From Polytrichum commune (Eukaryota; Streptophyta; Polytrichopsida; Polytrichales; Polytrichaceae), in assembly GCA_950295325.1 (NCBI GenBank), contig OX485804.1:31434001-31498000 (forward strand): a stretch of DNA of 64,000 nt. Reading direction: 5' to 3'. The translations under genes and the position numbers were made by a program. The notes under the pieces were generated by a model. The model made no database searches and was not told where the DNA came from. It saw only the letters and a program-made list of their open reading frames with translations. Of this stretch, positions 11,853 through 24,561 are shown piece by piece. Numbering within the stretch: position 1 is the stretch's first letter; each line of letters opens with the position of its first letter.

Positions 11853-12516
11853 CACCGGATGTGTCCCGTCTCGTTCCTCTGTGTGAACAATCATTTATGG
11901 TACTACAATACTACACATGGATGATTTTCTAATTATATTAACCACTCATATGTTTGTGGTCTCTTTGTGCCAAAATATCAACATAGATACATGGCCACAA
12001 CTACAGTCAATTTGCAACAAACAACACATCAAAACCCCATATTGCAAAACACGGGTCATACACCCACCAACTTGCAAGCCTCCTTAGAACATGAATGCAC
12101 ACACACTACCCCAGGTAAGCACTCACCAATGCCAACAGATACTACAACAAAAGAAGGCAATACAATCTATCATGTATCAAGGGGCAATCGCTTAACCTAT
12201 ATAGAACTAATGGGCTCAAATTCATATTGAAGAAGACATCAAATTTGTTGTTTTTTTAATCCCTTTATTCTCATATGTTTTGTTTATACCTATAGTCCTT
12301 TTGCCTTGCTCGACCCCATAATGCACCTTTGATTTATGATAAATGAGAACACATTCGCACACTTCCTATTTTTGTTCTGCTTCACATATAATAAGATAAT
12401 GGATGGCTTGCAACATGGGAGGGTGGAAAGGGCTTGTAACTCTTGAGGAGAAATGACATTAATTTTAGATATCTCATGTGTTGATCAACCTTGGGGCCAT
12501 ACTATGCCCTTTCTCT
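11853..12516. other. No gene seen
   Basis: AT/AC-rich sequence with short unrelated frames; nothing recognisable. Confidence 0.5.
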
Positions 12517-13219
12517 GGGGGGTGGACTTTTCATTAGAAACTTAAATGACGTGTGTGTGTCACTATGGAAATTAAGCTCCCTATATACAAGAAGTTCATA
12601 TAGAAAAACAAATGTATATGTACTAATGGCAGGCCAAAAAATAAAGTCATGTATTTATACTAAGTTTTTCAGTGTAAAGTGTTACATGTCTCCACTACAT
12701 ATACAAAATCAAAGTCATATAATAGGACTTTATTACATATAAAATCCACTTTCACTTTCCTATGAGAAATTCATTGAACATAATTTCATCCATAGCATGT
12801 ACCTCAATGATTGCATCAAACAAACAAAGACAAGAGCACAATAACTTTAACCACAATTTAGAGAACAAACTCAAGGGAGCCCATGAACATCCCAGGCGCC
12901 TCAATTTGTAAACCTAAATGCAAACCCTAACAAGAACGGACATGATATTCATCGAGGACTATTATAATTTGACAACAATGGATGGTAACGTCAATTGGAT
13001 GAAAGTAACACATTTGTTTTTAATTTTCTCTCTAAACATGAGGGACCCCTTTTGTACATCTACCTTCACTTCAATAGTATTAGTAGCCTTTCCAAATGTA
13101 CACACTAGAAAACAATAATATCTCTCCCTCATGTATACTATGTACGCTAATACCTTAAACAATACCCCTTCTTACACTCACATTATTTCATATGTGATAT
13201 GAACAGTCCACTCCTTGTG
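12517..13219 (-). mobile_element. hAT-like GTGCAC/GTGGAC family member (W)
   Basis: The ends are inverted: GGGGTGGACTTTTCATTAGA on the left; on the right, in reverse complement, AAGGAGTGGACTGTTCATAT. An internal block at the right, GTAAGAAGGGGTATTGTTTA on the minus strand, corresponds to GCACAAAAGGGGTATTATTT in the element at 45218-45713. No intact 8-bp duplication is visible. About 0.7 kb, no coding capacity. Confidence 0.6.
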
Positions 13220-13619
13220 CTGACAAAGTGTGATATACTAAAGGTGTGGTCGTTATCATATGTTGCTAACCAAGGTGTCCAAATACACAATTCCAAACAT
13301 TCACAAAAATGGGTCACAAAGCATGTTTTATTGCCAACACCTCACAGCTTTGATGTGTTGCAGGCATAGTTCCCCAAGCTTGATTCATCATTTGTCATCG
13401 TTTTTGCTAACAACGATTGTGAATTGTGCTCGGGCAAGTGTAGTTGGACACATGAACCAATTAAAGAATAATTTTGGGATCCAAATATTCATTTACATTG
13501 TGTTATATTATCATTGCCACATAGAAAGAAAGAAAAAATATTGACATCATACTTGGTAATAATGTCGTAAACACATAACAACAATATGTTTTGAAATCAG
13601 GTTGTATCATGGGGAGGGC

Positions 13620-13956
13620 ACTACACTAAATATGATATTTAGTGTTTGATTATATTTAGTGTTGTTACCACCCTATCCTACTCAACACTAATTTTCAATT
13701 CTTTGATAATTAGTGTTAGACATACATGCACCGCCACCTTCCCTACTGCCACCTCCCTTCTTTTTTTATCATTGTTATTTTTTTCTCATATCCTTACTAA
13801 CACTAAATTAGTGCATGGAACTTCCACATATTACCATAGTTGATATTTAGTGTTTGAGTTCACATTTAATGTTGATTACTGTCATAGGGTTAGTGATATT
13901 TAGTGTATGCGTTCGTATTTAGTGTATCAAACACTAAATATCATATTTTGTGTAGT
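13620..13956 (+). mobile_element. ACTACACTAAATA MITE, copy A
   Basis: A 337-bp element with long inverted ends: CACTAAATATGATATTTAGT on the left and its near complement on the right (CACTAAATATCATATTTTGTG). The motif TATTTAGTGT recurs at least six times, mostly near the ends. Copies B (53570-53893) and C (61442-61778) are in the same orientation. Ends are flanked by TA (Tc1/mariner-type) or could be read as CACTA; the superfamily is unresolved. Confidence 0.85.
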
Positions 13957-16129
13957 GGAAAACATAGGATTTACTTGCGATTAAATATAGGGTTTCATAT
14001 ATCAACTATGGGTAAATTTTGTAAAATAATATGATTTAATGTAGGGTGCTCTAGGTGTGCAGAACATAATTAAATGTAATATAGCATTTGACATTCTATC
14101 ATAAAGTTACCTAAGTGGTACATATAATACGCCATGGGCATATAGGGCTAGATACGAAAAATCATATACCTTGCACTTCAATTATGGACAATGGATGCAT
14201 AATCGTTGATTTTATTGTGGAGAAGCGAAGGACAAATGAGATCACTCATGAGATGTCGCCTAGGATTTCAAAGGGGTTGGGCCCCTGTCACCCAACTATC
14301 CTAATCTTCAATCCCGGAACCTACTATCTTCTTTGTCACGTTTGTTTTTCTTCTAGTGTAGATTGGAATGAGATTTAAATATTTTTGGTGTGTGTGTGTG
14401 TGGAGAGGGATTCGAGTTAGGCCCATTTGAGGAACCCTAATTTCCTCTTGTGCAAAGATTTGGGAGTAAGCTTGGGAGTGAGTGAACAAGCGAGTGAGAG
14501 AGATTGGAGCTTGGCTTGAAGGTGGATTGATCACTTAACATCCTCAAGGGATTAAGTTGCATGGGTCATCATCGCCAATGGGTTGAGAAGAATTATGGAT
14601 TATCTTGGAGGAGAGTGTTGGGGATTGACCCTATCACATGTGCATGTGGATTTGATTTCGATTTATTGATTTAATTTCTATTTTGCTATAGTAGTTACCT
14701 AATAAATTCAAAGTCTCTTACTCAATGTTTGTTTGTTTTGTCTCATCCTACACAACTTAAGCTCCAGAAAACATCCTCGAAGTTCTTCTCTAGGATATGG
14801 GGAGTTGTGTGCACTCCCTATTTGTTGAACAATTTGTGCCATTGTTGTGAAGAAATCTTACCTAGTATATACTTCGAAGATGCTTATCCAGGTTGAACAC
14901 CCACAACACCACTTAAGGATGTTAGAACCTTGTAATTGTGACTTTTAAACAAAAATGGGTATAAATAGCATCAAAACATGATACTAGGGTCTCTAACTAT
15001 GTCATGATTTTGAAACCCCCTAAACTATATTAAGGAACACGAAACTTTTATTCTTGTTTCGTTTTATTTATGATATGCACATACATTTTGTTGTTGTTGT
15101 TGTTGTTGTTGATATACTACTATGTTGCTTTGCATTGGGCTTGATTATGATTTCAAATCATAAACCATGAACCCTAGAGAATGATTGTTTTCCTTGTTTT
15201 GTGCATGTGCTTCTTGTGAGGCTTATAGTTAAACATACACTTTAAGAACTTTGGCTTTTTTATTTGAACTTTAAATATAAGTAATATAAGGTACCATTAA
15301 ATCAACAATCATCCAAAAATGTATAATCACCCATAGGGTGTCAATAGTCACAATAATTTACCATTATTTTGAAAATTAACATGCCTTATAATCCATTCTA
15401 ATAGGTAAATAGCCCCTTGTAAAATACTACGTTATCTCATGTGTGTGCTTATTCTCTCTAACCTCTTTGAGGGTTGTATTGAAGACCACACTCTATTGTA
15501 GTCATAGTTAAACATATAATGTGATATTCATCCATGCTAGTACCATGCACATCATGCCCTAGTTGCATTTAGGCCAACCCGATGCTTTGGAATGATCTCC
15601 CCATAAATAGTAAGCGTAGAAATCGTGATTGTAATTCTCAAATGTAAACTCATTATACAATTCGATTATTACTACAATATAGTAATAGTGTTAAATTTGA
15701 AGGTTGCAACAATGTCAAATATTTAGGTAGGGTTGTGGACTCGGCGTTGACCACCATGTCAATGCAAGTCATTTGATTTCAACTCACCTTGAGTTCCTTC
15801 ATTCAAGTTTGAGCTACACTCTTCAATGCATATTCAAGTCGGTCTTTGAAAATATTCTTTGCTAGGACCAAGGCTAGAGCTTGAGGGTGTCTATGTAAAA
15901 TCATATATCTATTGAGATGGTGGAAAACACATTGAACACTATTCTATAGTTAGTTCAAGGGAAGTGTTAAATTGACCACACACTGTTAGAAGGAATTGGT
16001 TTAATCCAAGATTTGTTTGATTCCAAAGATGATAGAGTAGATCCTAAATTACTCTAGAATGGTCTACTTGGAATGAATCTTCTTTGATTTATAGGAGTCT
16101 TGTTTCAAAACATTATCAAGTAGTTTGAT
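13957..16129. other. No gene seen; microsatellite at 15088-15111
   Basis: AT-rich with short non-homologous frames. It includes a (TG)n run near 14388-14402 and a (TTG)n run at about 15088-15111. Confidence 0.5.
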
Positions 16130-16250
16130 TTCGTTCGTGTGGGTCCCGAGAGTATAACCATGGGATGTCGTAGCTGGTGCAAATTCCTACTATGAATTTG
16201 CACTACATGTGGCATCCCATGCTTACATTCTCAGGGCCCACATGAACAAA
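16130..16250. repeat. Long imperfect foldback hairpin
   Basis: The arms at 16130-16186 and 16194-16250 are inverted repeats around a 7-nt loop (CTACTAT). The innermost part, TGCAAATTC/GAATTTGCA, is perfect; outward, CATGGGATG pairs with CATCCCATG and GTGTGGGTCCC with GGGCCCACATG. It could be a foldback MITE remnant or a transcribed hairpin. Confidence 0.8.
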
Positions 16251-17472
16251 CACACATTGCTTATTAATGTTATATTATAGTAGATGATTGAACTTGAAAT
16301 ATTTAGACTCAAATTTAGACTTTGGTGTTGATTTATACATTTATATATTTAAGTGATGCACATTCTCAATTTACGCAATTGTGCATAGTTCATTTTATCC
16401 AAACTAAGGATTACATTATTGTTATTATTTTATGGGATATAATCAAGTTGAGGATTAATCAAAATTTAGATACAATCAAGTTAGATGTAATTTAGATATA
16501 ATTAACATCTAAATTGAGAAAACATTTATTTGTAGTGGTTTTTATTTTTAATTTCAATGAAAACACTATGTCATGGTCTAAGTCTACTTTACACTATGTC
16601 CCATGACCAAGGCTTTTTAAATGTGACCGGGATTTCTCTTGGTCACGACCGTGACCACAAGAAATCCTAAAAAAAAATTGATTTTTTTTCTCACAACTCT
16701 TAGTCATGTGTGGAAAGTGATCCTTATTTTGTGATGACATAATTATTTGTATGATGTTTCTCATAAGTATTAGTCATGGATAGAATTGAGATGGGTGGAT
16801 GGGCTTGCGCTTCGTGTTGTCAATGTGAACGAATTGACTAGATGGGATGAAGCGCTCACAATGAAAACAAAACCTCCTACTACACAAGGCAAACGGATTT
16901 TAAGGGATGCACTTCCCATTTTGCATTCACTTCTCGTAAGATACAAAACATGTGATTAGTACGAGATGATTATCTAATCCAAATAGTGTCAGTAACCACT
17001 TTTCTCATGATATTGGGAGCTTGTATGGATATCCTATTCAACTGTCAAAGTGGAAGATTCTTTGAATCACTAAATGATCATATAGGTCCCCCCCCCCAAT
17101 TATGTTGATTGTCGCGTGTAGAATGGTTAGGAAATTTTGACCATGTAGGGCAATCTCTTGTTAACAACTATTTTTTTGGTTTATGCTCTTAGATTCACAC
17201 CCAACTATACACCACTTAAATATTGGTGTCTTCTAAAAATCATACACCTAATTAGCCACTTCTTTCTTTAGAATTTTGAGGGTTGGTCGATTCCAACTAG
17301 GTTTCACATGACTGTTTTGGAGTAATAGATATCATTTTTGAGTTGGAATGTCAAATAACATTCATTGAAACTTGCTATAAAACAATGTGTTGCATTTTCA
17401 TCTTCTTAACGGATGGGTATACGTAGACACCACAACTCCTTAGCAAGTTGGATGCACTATATAGAGTAATAA
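16251..17472. other. No gene seen; dispersed repeat at 17220-17460
   Basis: AT-rich sequence. About 17220-17460 is related to 9160-9430. A C9 run occurs at 17089-17097. Confidence 0.5.
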
Positions 17473-17815
17473 CACTACAATGATAATCCCAATTAGCAAG
17501 GGAGGGCAATTAGCGAGGGAGGACTAATAGTGAGTGTGGGAAATTAGTTAAGGTGTTATCAAATTTATTTATGCCATGAAATGAGTGCCACCAAAAGATC
17601 TAGGAAGCATCATTTATCCAAGCACTATTCACTGAAAATATTATTTATAGTAGCACTATTCATTGAGAGTATTGGCACTATGGTCAGTGAGTTGTATTCT
17701 TGAATTTAGTATTGCTCAATAAAAAGTTTAACCCTCACTAATTATGAGACATGACAAAATTGTGCGTGATTCGAGAATTTGTTCCACACCCACTAATTGG
17801 GATAGTCGTGTAGTG
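17473..17815 (+). mobile_element. CACTACA-ended MITE, 343 bp
   Basis: Left end CACTACAATGATAATCCCAA(TTAG); right end in reverse complement CACTACACGACTATCCCAA(TTAG). The right-hand 90 bp matches about 53425-53515 (CCCTCACTAATT, then ACTAAATGGGATAATCAGTG). CACTA-like termini; no clean duplication found. Confidence 0.65.
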
Positions 17816-17875
17816 TTTTTTTTTTTTGGGGGGGGGGGTTGTTTTTTTGGTTTTTTTAAGTTGATTTTTTTTTTT
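17816..17875. repeat. Homopolymer tract T-G-T
   Basis: A run of T is followed by about ten G and then further T runs, directly abutting the right end of the CACTACA MITE. Confidence 0.8.
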
Positions 17876-20283
17876 ATTACTACAAGTTGTGTGAAAAGTG
17901 TGTGTAAAGCGTGCAGTGAGGTTACTTTGGTGTAAGTCAAAATTTGTATTGACTTTGCAACAACGACAACGGCAACACAACAACAACAACAAAGAGACAT
18001 TCATGAGGTGCAACGTCATTCATTCCGCAATTGAACTTACAAAGTCAATCTCACACTCGAAAGTGTTTTCACTACGTCAGAATCCAGATCGTCTTACCAA
18101 TACTCGAACCTAGAACCACTACTAATAGGTCTATATATATATATATATATGTTGACAACTCGAAAAGCACGACATCGTACAAGTGTACTACATACTATGA
18201 TACTACTACTAATACTGCAAAAATAGAGCCGGCATAGCTGGTCTAAAAAAGACACGTTCAACAAGGGATGATCACTCTAACAACTAATTGTTTACCTGGA
18301 TTGGCTAGAGATTACTTGTACCTTTTTGAGGACCACATAAGTCAATAAAATGCTCATGTTGGGAGCACTTCAAATATATATATATATATAATACAAATTT
18401 GAGGACCATTTACCAGGTGGCAATCTCAAATCTCAACGCAGGAATATTCTATCAAAGAAGAGTGAATTTCTCCACTCACTTAAAAAAAAGATTGGATGGA
18501 AATTGAATGGACCTGCTATTGTTAGTAAGTTTATGGATGAACATGACGTTTTATCCATGTAATCGATGCTGGGGAATAAGAATCTTAGTATTCTGATGGT
18601 AATTGTCACGTTGGTTGACTATCGCCAGTATGACAACAATTTAACATACGCATATGGTTTGAGGTGATTCGTCATGCACTATAATAAAATTGTTGATGTT
18701 ATTTAAACAAGGCGAAGTCAGATATATAATGGGCATCATCTCACAATTTCCTTCATGTTCATAACACCTTGAAGGTCTGAGCGAGAGGCCCATTTTGGGC
18801 TTGAATGTTGTGTCATAAAGAAGGGTTCAAGATTACTTCTTGGTTTTTTTTAAGTTAAGAGTGTCAAAATAGACTATATTTACTTTCAGTCCATATATAC
18901 GATGCATTGATCCCATTGGAGGATGCATGTAGAATTAAATGTAGGAAGGTTTGAGTATATATAGACGGTCTGCATTGAAATACATACCACATATACCTAA
19001 TCATTATTGTTTCATATGAGCTTTGTTTTCCTTTCATTTTCTCTTTATAGAGGGGTGTGCTAGAGATGGATTCAATACGAAGAAATAATTGAAGTATTGT
19101 TCCAAAAATTTGTTGGGGTTTCATATAAACTGTGTTGTATCCCGTATAAACAAACCCTTGGTTGTTTAAGGGTGAAGGGTTTTAAAGCATCTCACGAGCA
19201 TCAACGGGTAGAGAGCAACTTGAGTCACGAGTCCTTGACTGGAGACAGGAAAATTTCATGCAAACGTAACTCTCGATTATCCAACATAAAAGCTTGACCC
19301 CCTCTAGGTTTGTGGCCAATTCCATTCAAACAACTTTGGACTAGACTTAACACAGAAACTTTGAAACTAATTCCAGTGTCACTTGAACTAAAAAAGTATG
19401 ACCTCCGGGCTACATACCATTCGAGGATACCCGATTCTCTCTTTCCTCTGACAATCGACGTATCGTTGTAGCTAAGTAGGACTAGAATGGCTTGAGATTT
19501 ATGTAAATGCACCCATCGTGGATGAAGGGGCTGTCATAAAAACACATCCCCTACACGGTTGAGGACCGACTCATTCATTCCAACTCGACTTCATCGAGCG
19601 AATTCAGGATCTTTGATGCTATTTCTAGAAGAACCAACAAATCCCTACAAATAAACTCCACTACAATCACTGCCCGACATGGTCAGTAAGTCAAATACTT
19701 GCCAGCATGTGTGTGCATAGAACAGCTGGTTGAATTGTCTTGTATTATAATATAGAATCCTTGTGAATTTGTACGGAACTCGTGGTCCATATGTCGGGAG
19801 GAAGGAGGATTGTTATTATCATCAGACTTGACCCTAATTAATTTCCTTCAAATGGGAAAGTCCTCCAAGTCTCCTGCATGCTGTTGCCTGTCACAGCGCT
19901 GTCCTTAACTTACTGTCCTTCGAATTCATCACTTTCATCAGCCTTGCTTATAATTATCGCTTGGAACTAGCTTGAAGGGGGTAGAAATGAAACCTAGAAA
20001 TGTAAGCCAAATGTAGAGTACTCCAGCAGAGACATCGGCTTGGGAAGCTTTGACCAATGTTTCCGAGCATCTTGAAGGCTGAACACTTCCCGAGGGGGCA
20101 ATACATGTGGAGAGACGGTAGATGTGTTTGGGAGTCAAATATGTAAGTTGGAATGTGGTCGGTTGTCAATCTTCATTTCTTCATGAATCTTTTTCTCTTG
20201 ACATTCGAAAAGAATGAAAAATAGGAAACTTCAAAGTTCGGACAAGGTTTGAATATGATAAAAACGGTCATCCAAGAAAGACT
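17876..20283. other. No gene seen; (TA)n microsatellites
   Basis: (TA)n runs near 18131-18150 and 18374-18390. A somewhat GC-richer patch at 19850-20160 contains a minus-strand frame of 66 codons with VSAGVLYIWLTFLGFIST, which could be a decayed exon but is too short to name. Confidence 0.4.
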
Positions 20284-20286
20284 TTA

Positions 20287-21267
20287 GGGCCGGTTTACAC
20301 TACGGTGGAGAAGTCCACCGGTCATGAAAAAAAGGGTGTTTCTCAATTGTGATTGGTCGAAAATGCAACTCTTGACCGGTGGGTTTTTACACTAGGTGAA
20401 GAAAACAATGGTGGTGAACTTTTCTCATGGATGATAAAATGACATGGCCGCCTACATGGCGGCACTTTTTGGAGTTGGGCTTCTCCGGAGGAGGAGTTTC
20501 TTGTCCGGCCTCAAGAGGCCGGAGAAGCCCAACTCGATAAAAAATTGTGACACATATCCACTTGGCCGGTCACATTTCCACACCACCCTCTCCTTGCTCC
20601 CAAACAAAAAATATGCCATCATCATAATTGAAGCATTATGGTGATACATGATGGATTTTTGTATCGCCATAGTTGAAACGATAAAATACTTCAAAACCAT
20701 AAAGATCATAAGAGAGCACAAAATCTCTCTTCTTCGATTATCCATGATTGAAGATCAAAGATAAGAAGAGAGAAATTGATGAGGATGATTAAGAGGAGAG
20801 CATGTCTTAAATAATACCAAAGAGTAGTGCTTTGTCCAATGTGTATGGGTTTTCCCCTCTTCATTCTTAAACACCCAAGGAGACATTTATTTCCTACATG
20901 GGTCAAACTTGACAATTGGCAATTTGGCAATTTTCATTATCTTTTGAATAAAATTGAACATTATATTACACAATTATTAGGAACACAATTCTTGTTGAAA
21001 TCTTTTGATACAATGTGAATGTAGAGAATTATGGTTTTTTATGACAAAAAATCTTCACCATTAGGTGAACTTCTCTTCACCGATGGTACTTCTCCGCTAA
21101 ACTTCTCCTCTAGGTGTTTAGACTTCAACCGGTCAAGACTCCTTGAAAAATATTTTATTGCCTTTAATTCTTGTCCGGCACATCCACCATTTGCCTCATA
21201 TAACCATGTCTTGGCCAAGCATTCTTGACCGACCGGAGGCCTTCTCCACCGTAGTGTAAACCGGCCC
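20287..21267 (-). mobile_element. PIF/Harbinger-like element, internally deleted, TSD TTA
   Basis: Perfect 27-bp terminal inverted repeats, 20287-20313 and 21241-21267, begin GGGCCGGTTTACACTACGGT. TTA flanks both ends (20284-20286, 21268-21270), the 3-bp duplication of PIF/Harbinger transposons. The length is 981 bp. Bases 20580-21267 match, in reverse complement, the element starting at 63238 almost base for base; 20287-20579 does not match the part of that copy that is visible. The element is therefore probably a deletion derivative of the longer one. Confidence 0.92.
20452..20745 (-). pseudogene. 5' fragment of a Harbinger-element gene
   Basis: A 97-codon frame starting MDNRRREILCSLMIFMVLKY. 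The first 55 or so residues are shared with the open frame at 63759-64000 (one visible change, S to T), after which this copy switches to unrelated residues (WKCDRPSGYVSQ) at the deletion junction near 20579. In PIF/Harbinger elements a nuclease frame or a Myb-like frame would be expected. No catalytic motif is present here, so the gene identity is inferred only from element type. Confidence 0.5.
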
Positions 21268-21270
21268 TTA

Positions 21271-22950
21271 GTGTAAGTTTTAGAAACACTCTCAAGTCCA
21301 CGCCACAACAAGTTCATGCAAATAACATAATTCAATTGAATTGGAAGTCAATTTTCCATCTCTAGAACACATAGGTGGTCAACTCCCCCTTGCAATCGTG
21401 ATAGCTTCCGATTCTTGTTCTCTGGGGATGATTAGTGCTCACTTCCATGTGGAAAAAGGAAGGGGGGGGGTCCAAAATCTTGTCATTTAGTGGTTTTCAC
21501 CAACTTGGCCGGCACATTGGAGTGTGCCCTAAGTTATGCTTGGCAATGTACCTATGGACTTTATGTTGCTAAATTCTACATTTCATGCAAGCTGGGCATG
21601 CTATTCTTGCAAGAGATAAAAGGGACCTGCTCCAGGGTTGGAAGTCCATTGTGTCAAGAATGAGCTTGTATCGAGTCTCGATCTATAGATATTTGTGCAT
21701 AATTTGACGTACTTGAAAATCAATATATTGAACATTTACATGATACCAAGTTACATTTCAAATGGAGAGTAGAGACACCGGCTTTCAAGTCGAATAAATG
21801 GATATGAGAGTCACATGAATGTTATTGGGATAGGCTTGATCCCTGCATGGTTTGCAAGTAAGGTACATGCGTGGCCCTACTATGGGCACTTCCAACTCCA
21901 TAAACAGTTGAAATTGGCTTCGATGGATAGTCCATCGTTGGAGCTTGCCTCAAGGCAAATTTTGAGTTGGTTAGCTAAATAATTTGCATACGACGGAGAT
22001 TCAAATCCCAAACTTTTAGAATGGGAGATTCTTCTTTTCTTTAAGAGATCAAGTAGACCTCCTGCAGACGCTCCCAATCAAGTGCTAACTATCAAGCTTT
22101 AAAAAAATGATCTTCTATATATTGAACATATAATCCAATTCATTGCAACAACATACCATCTTGGTTTCCATTCATAACAACAAGCCTTGTCATTTACGAA
22201 TCATATATAGGCGTCCAATCGAGAAGAGTGACCACATAAGCCTATATGGTTGTTGAGTTGATATGTGCCGCTATCTCATGGAGACTACTGCATTCCACCA
22301 CTTTAGGAAATCAACTTTATTGACACCATGTCGATGTACTTCTTAGTCCATATTAAACCTTTTAACGCGTCAATTTCCATTTTCAATCATTTTGCAAGGC
22401 CCATGAGACCCCACATACCTCTAAGTTACCAATCTCACTTGCAACTAAAGAGGCAAAGAGAGTGAAAGTCACAAGTGCATTTGGTATCGAGGTTGGTGGA
22501 ACCACCCACGGAGTCTTGAATCTCTTGGTGAGAGTCTCTTCATGTTCAAGCTGACAAATTAATAGGGCATGCAAATGACTGGGGTTGAAAGAAAGATGGG
22601 CAGATGATTTTATGGCATCCTGGTTGGGTCAGAATGTCCTTCAACTTCATTTTCTTGTCGGCCAAAAAATCAATGGAATGTATATGTCAACTGACTGCCA
22701 CACCCCGTTTGGTGCATGTCAACTTTTGTGTAGTTTTCAACTCCACTTTTGAAACTTAAAATGACAATCTTCATGATTCACAATGGCTCATTGTGTCATG
22801 AGACAATTTCAATCCATTTCAATGGCAAAAGTCACTTGTGAAGCTGGAAGCACCCGCCAAAAAAGGTCGCATAGTTTTCAACTCCACTTTTGAACAATCC
22901 ATACTCCATTGACACCACCTCAGTTGTTGACACGTTTGACATTGCCAATG
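21271..22950. repeat. Repeat debris: family R ends, tRNA-like segment, LINE 3' remnant
   Basis: 21858-21902 is the reverse complement of the family R end (GGGCACTTCCAACTCCAT). About 21948-22011 has a tRNA-like layout (GTTGGTTAGCTAAATAATTT, then AGATTCAAATCCC), possibly a SINE head, weakly supported. 22280-22375 (CATGTCGATGTACTTCTTAG) matches the 3' flank of the LINE at 63095-63140. 22735-22860 is another family R fragment (GAAACTTAAAATGACAATCT). No gene. Confidence 0.5.
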
Positions 22951-23570
22951 CCATCGGTAAAAGAATTTTGACCTTAACATTTGCCTAAGTTCGAGGAGTT
23001 GGGTTTCGAGGTTGGTCCCTCTCTCGGGGGGGGGGGGGGGGGGCAATGTGTTAAAAAGTTAAGGATATAGATGCGAACAACCACTATTTTATAGGGGGGT
23101 ATTACTTTCAATTCTCTTCTTTTTTTCACATGCTATCATTATGTGATTTTCTACTTTGGATTAATAGAAAAATGGCATGCATTACTTATAATTCCAAATT
23201 ACCTATTATTCCATACCCTATAGTACTTTAAAGATGTCTAGTGCCATTTTTGATACCCTATATTACTCTTAAGTCCATTTATGATTTTTTGCCCCCATGT
23301 TTTTAAAATACCCTATCATTTGTTCACACGTATATTGCTACTCCAACCAATGACTACACCCCCCCCCCCGAGGTCCCTCTTTTTTATTGGCTAAAACCGT
23401 CCATTTTCAACTCCAATGAAAAAAAAAACCAAAGGTCTTGAGCCTTGCAAAACTGCCGTGGTGGATCGGAGTTGAGAACGTATCGTTTTAACTAATAAAA
23501 GAGGGACCAACCTCGAAACCTAGCTCCTCGAAGTTAGGCACCTGTCAAGGCCAAAATTCTTTTACCGTGG
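22951..23570. mobile_element. Inverted-repeat element with about 67-bp arms and G/C homopolymers
   Basis: The left arm about 22955-23022 and right arm about 23498-23566 are near-perfect reverse complements (CGGTAAAAGAATTTTG at the outer edge, TTTCGAGGTTGGTCCCTC at the inner edge). The left arm is followed by an 18-G run (23026-23043); a C run lies at about 23357-23367 before another GAGGTCCCTC. The interior is AT-rich and non-coding. Length is about 610 bp; no confident target duplication. Confidence 0.75.
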
Positions 23571-23984
23571 CTTATCAAACCCCATTCCAAAATTGGCGTT
23601 TCCGAACGTGTGTGGCCTCCTCTTCAACTAGTGCAAGGCCACATCATTGTTGATTCCAGTGTCTAGGGAGATTTTTGGACATAATCAGTCAAGATCCTAG
23701 TGTTTCCAAGCCCAACTGGTTATATATTGACATCTTTTGGGTTTTCTATCTTCAATCCGGGTGTATCCTCTAGTTTCATCTAAAACGATTGGTAACTTGC
23801 CTGAAGTCTTTAACATCAACCGGTTTTTCCTCAAACCCAACCAATGCATTTGTAATTACCAGCCGGTTCTCCCCGTTCAATGGGTGGTTCTTCCATCATT
23901 GCTCAAATCATGCTATGTGTGGGTTGATACATACACATAATGTATATATGCATGCCTTAATTGAACACTATTCTTATTGAAACG

Positions 23985-24145
23985 CCTCGATTTGAGTGGT
24001 ATGTGGCAAGGCTTGCACATAAGACCGGACGTCAAAAAAAAGACGTGTGTTATGATTAGATTGGATTATATCCTCACAACAAGACAAACATTCTAGGTTC
24101 TGTAGTTATTATAATTGGGAGGGACTGTGTGATTGTTCAATACAA
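23985..24145 (+). repeat. Family R fragment
   Basis: Carries the family phrases GAGTGGTATGTGGCAAGGCT, a degenerate GATTGGATTATATCCTCA and ATAATTGGGAGGGACT, as in the copies at 44-47 kb and in CHX intron 3. Confidence 0.6.
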
Positions 24146-24561
24146 GACACTATCAACATATTAAACTTAGATGATCGTCTCACATCGGTCAAAGTACAAT
24201 GCAAGTCTACCATTGTGCTAAATTTACCCAAAAAAATCAACGATTAAAGACAAAGTTTCCAATAACGTAAGGTTGATTGTTGAGGATTCATATGCTTATA
24301 GTGAAAGAACAATCTTCAATTCGATCTCTTATTAGAGGCCCGCATTAAACTTCCCGAAACTCACTTCATCATAGTGACTCATGGGGAGACTTTGAAGGTT
24401 GTAGTTGTTGACTTGCTGACTCGTGAAAGAAGATAATTAAAATAAAGTTGACGCCCGCACATACCCTAAAATCAACCAACTCGTGGAATCAACAACATGC
24501 ATGTCAATTAATTGGAGGTGTTAATTAATTTGTTTGGTATTAATTAGCAGCACTTAACATA

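Noticed and set aside
13646-13843. 65-codon frame conserved at 61468-61665
   Set aside because: It lies inside two copies of a MITE; the third copy breaks it. Conservation reflects recent shared ancestry, not coding.
13619-13957. Firm CACTA superfamily assignment of the ACTACACTAAATA MITE
   Set aside because: No consistent 3-bp duplication; TA flanks fit Tc1/mariner equally well.
20706-20930. 74-codon frame repeated at 63574-63798
   Set aside because: Leader of the Harbinger-like element, overlapping the start of the better-supported frame; conservation follows from the element copy.
21948-22011. tRNA gene candidate
   Set aside because: Box-like motifs are present but no cloverleaf with proper acceptor stem was found; at most a SINE head.
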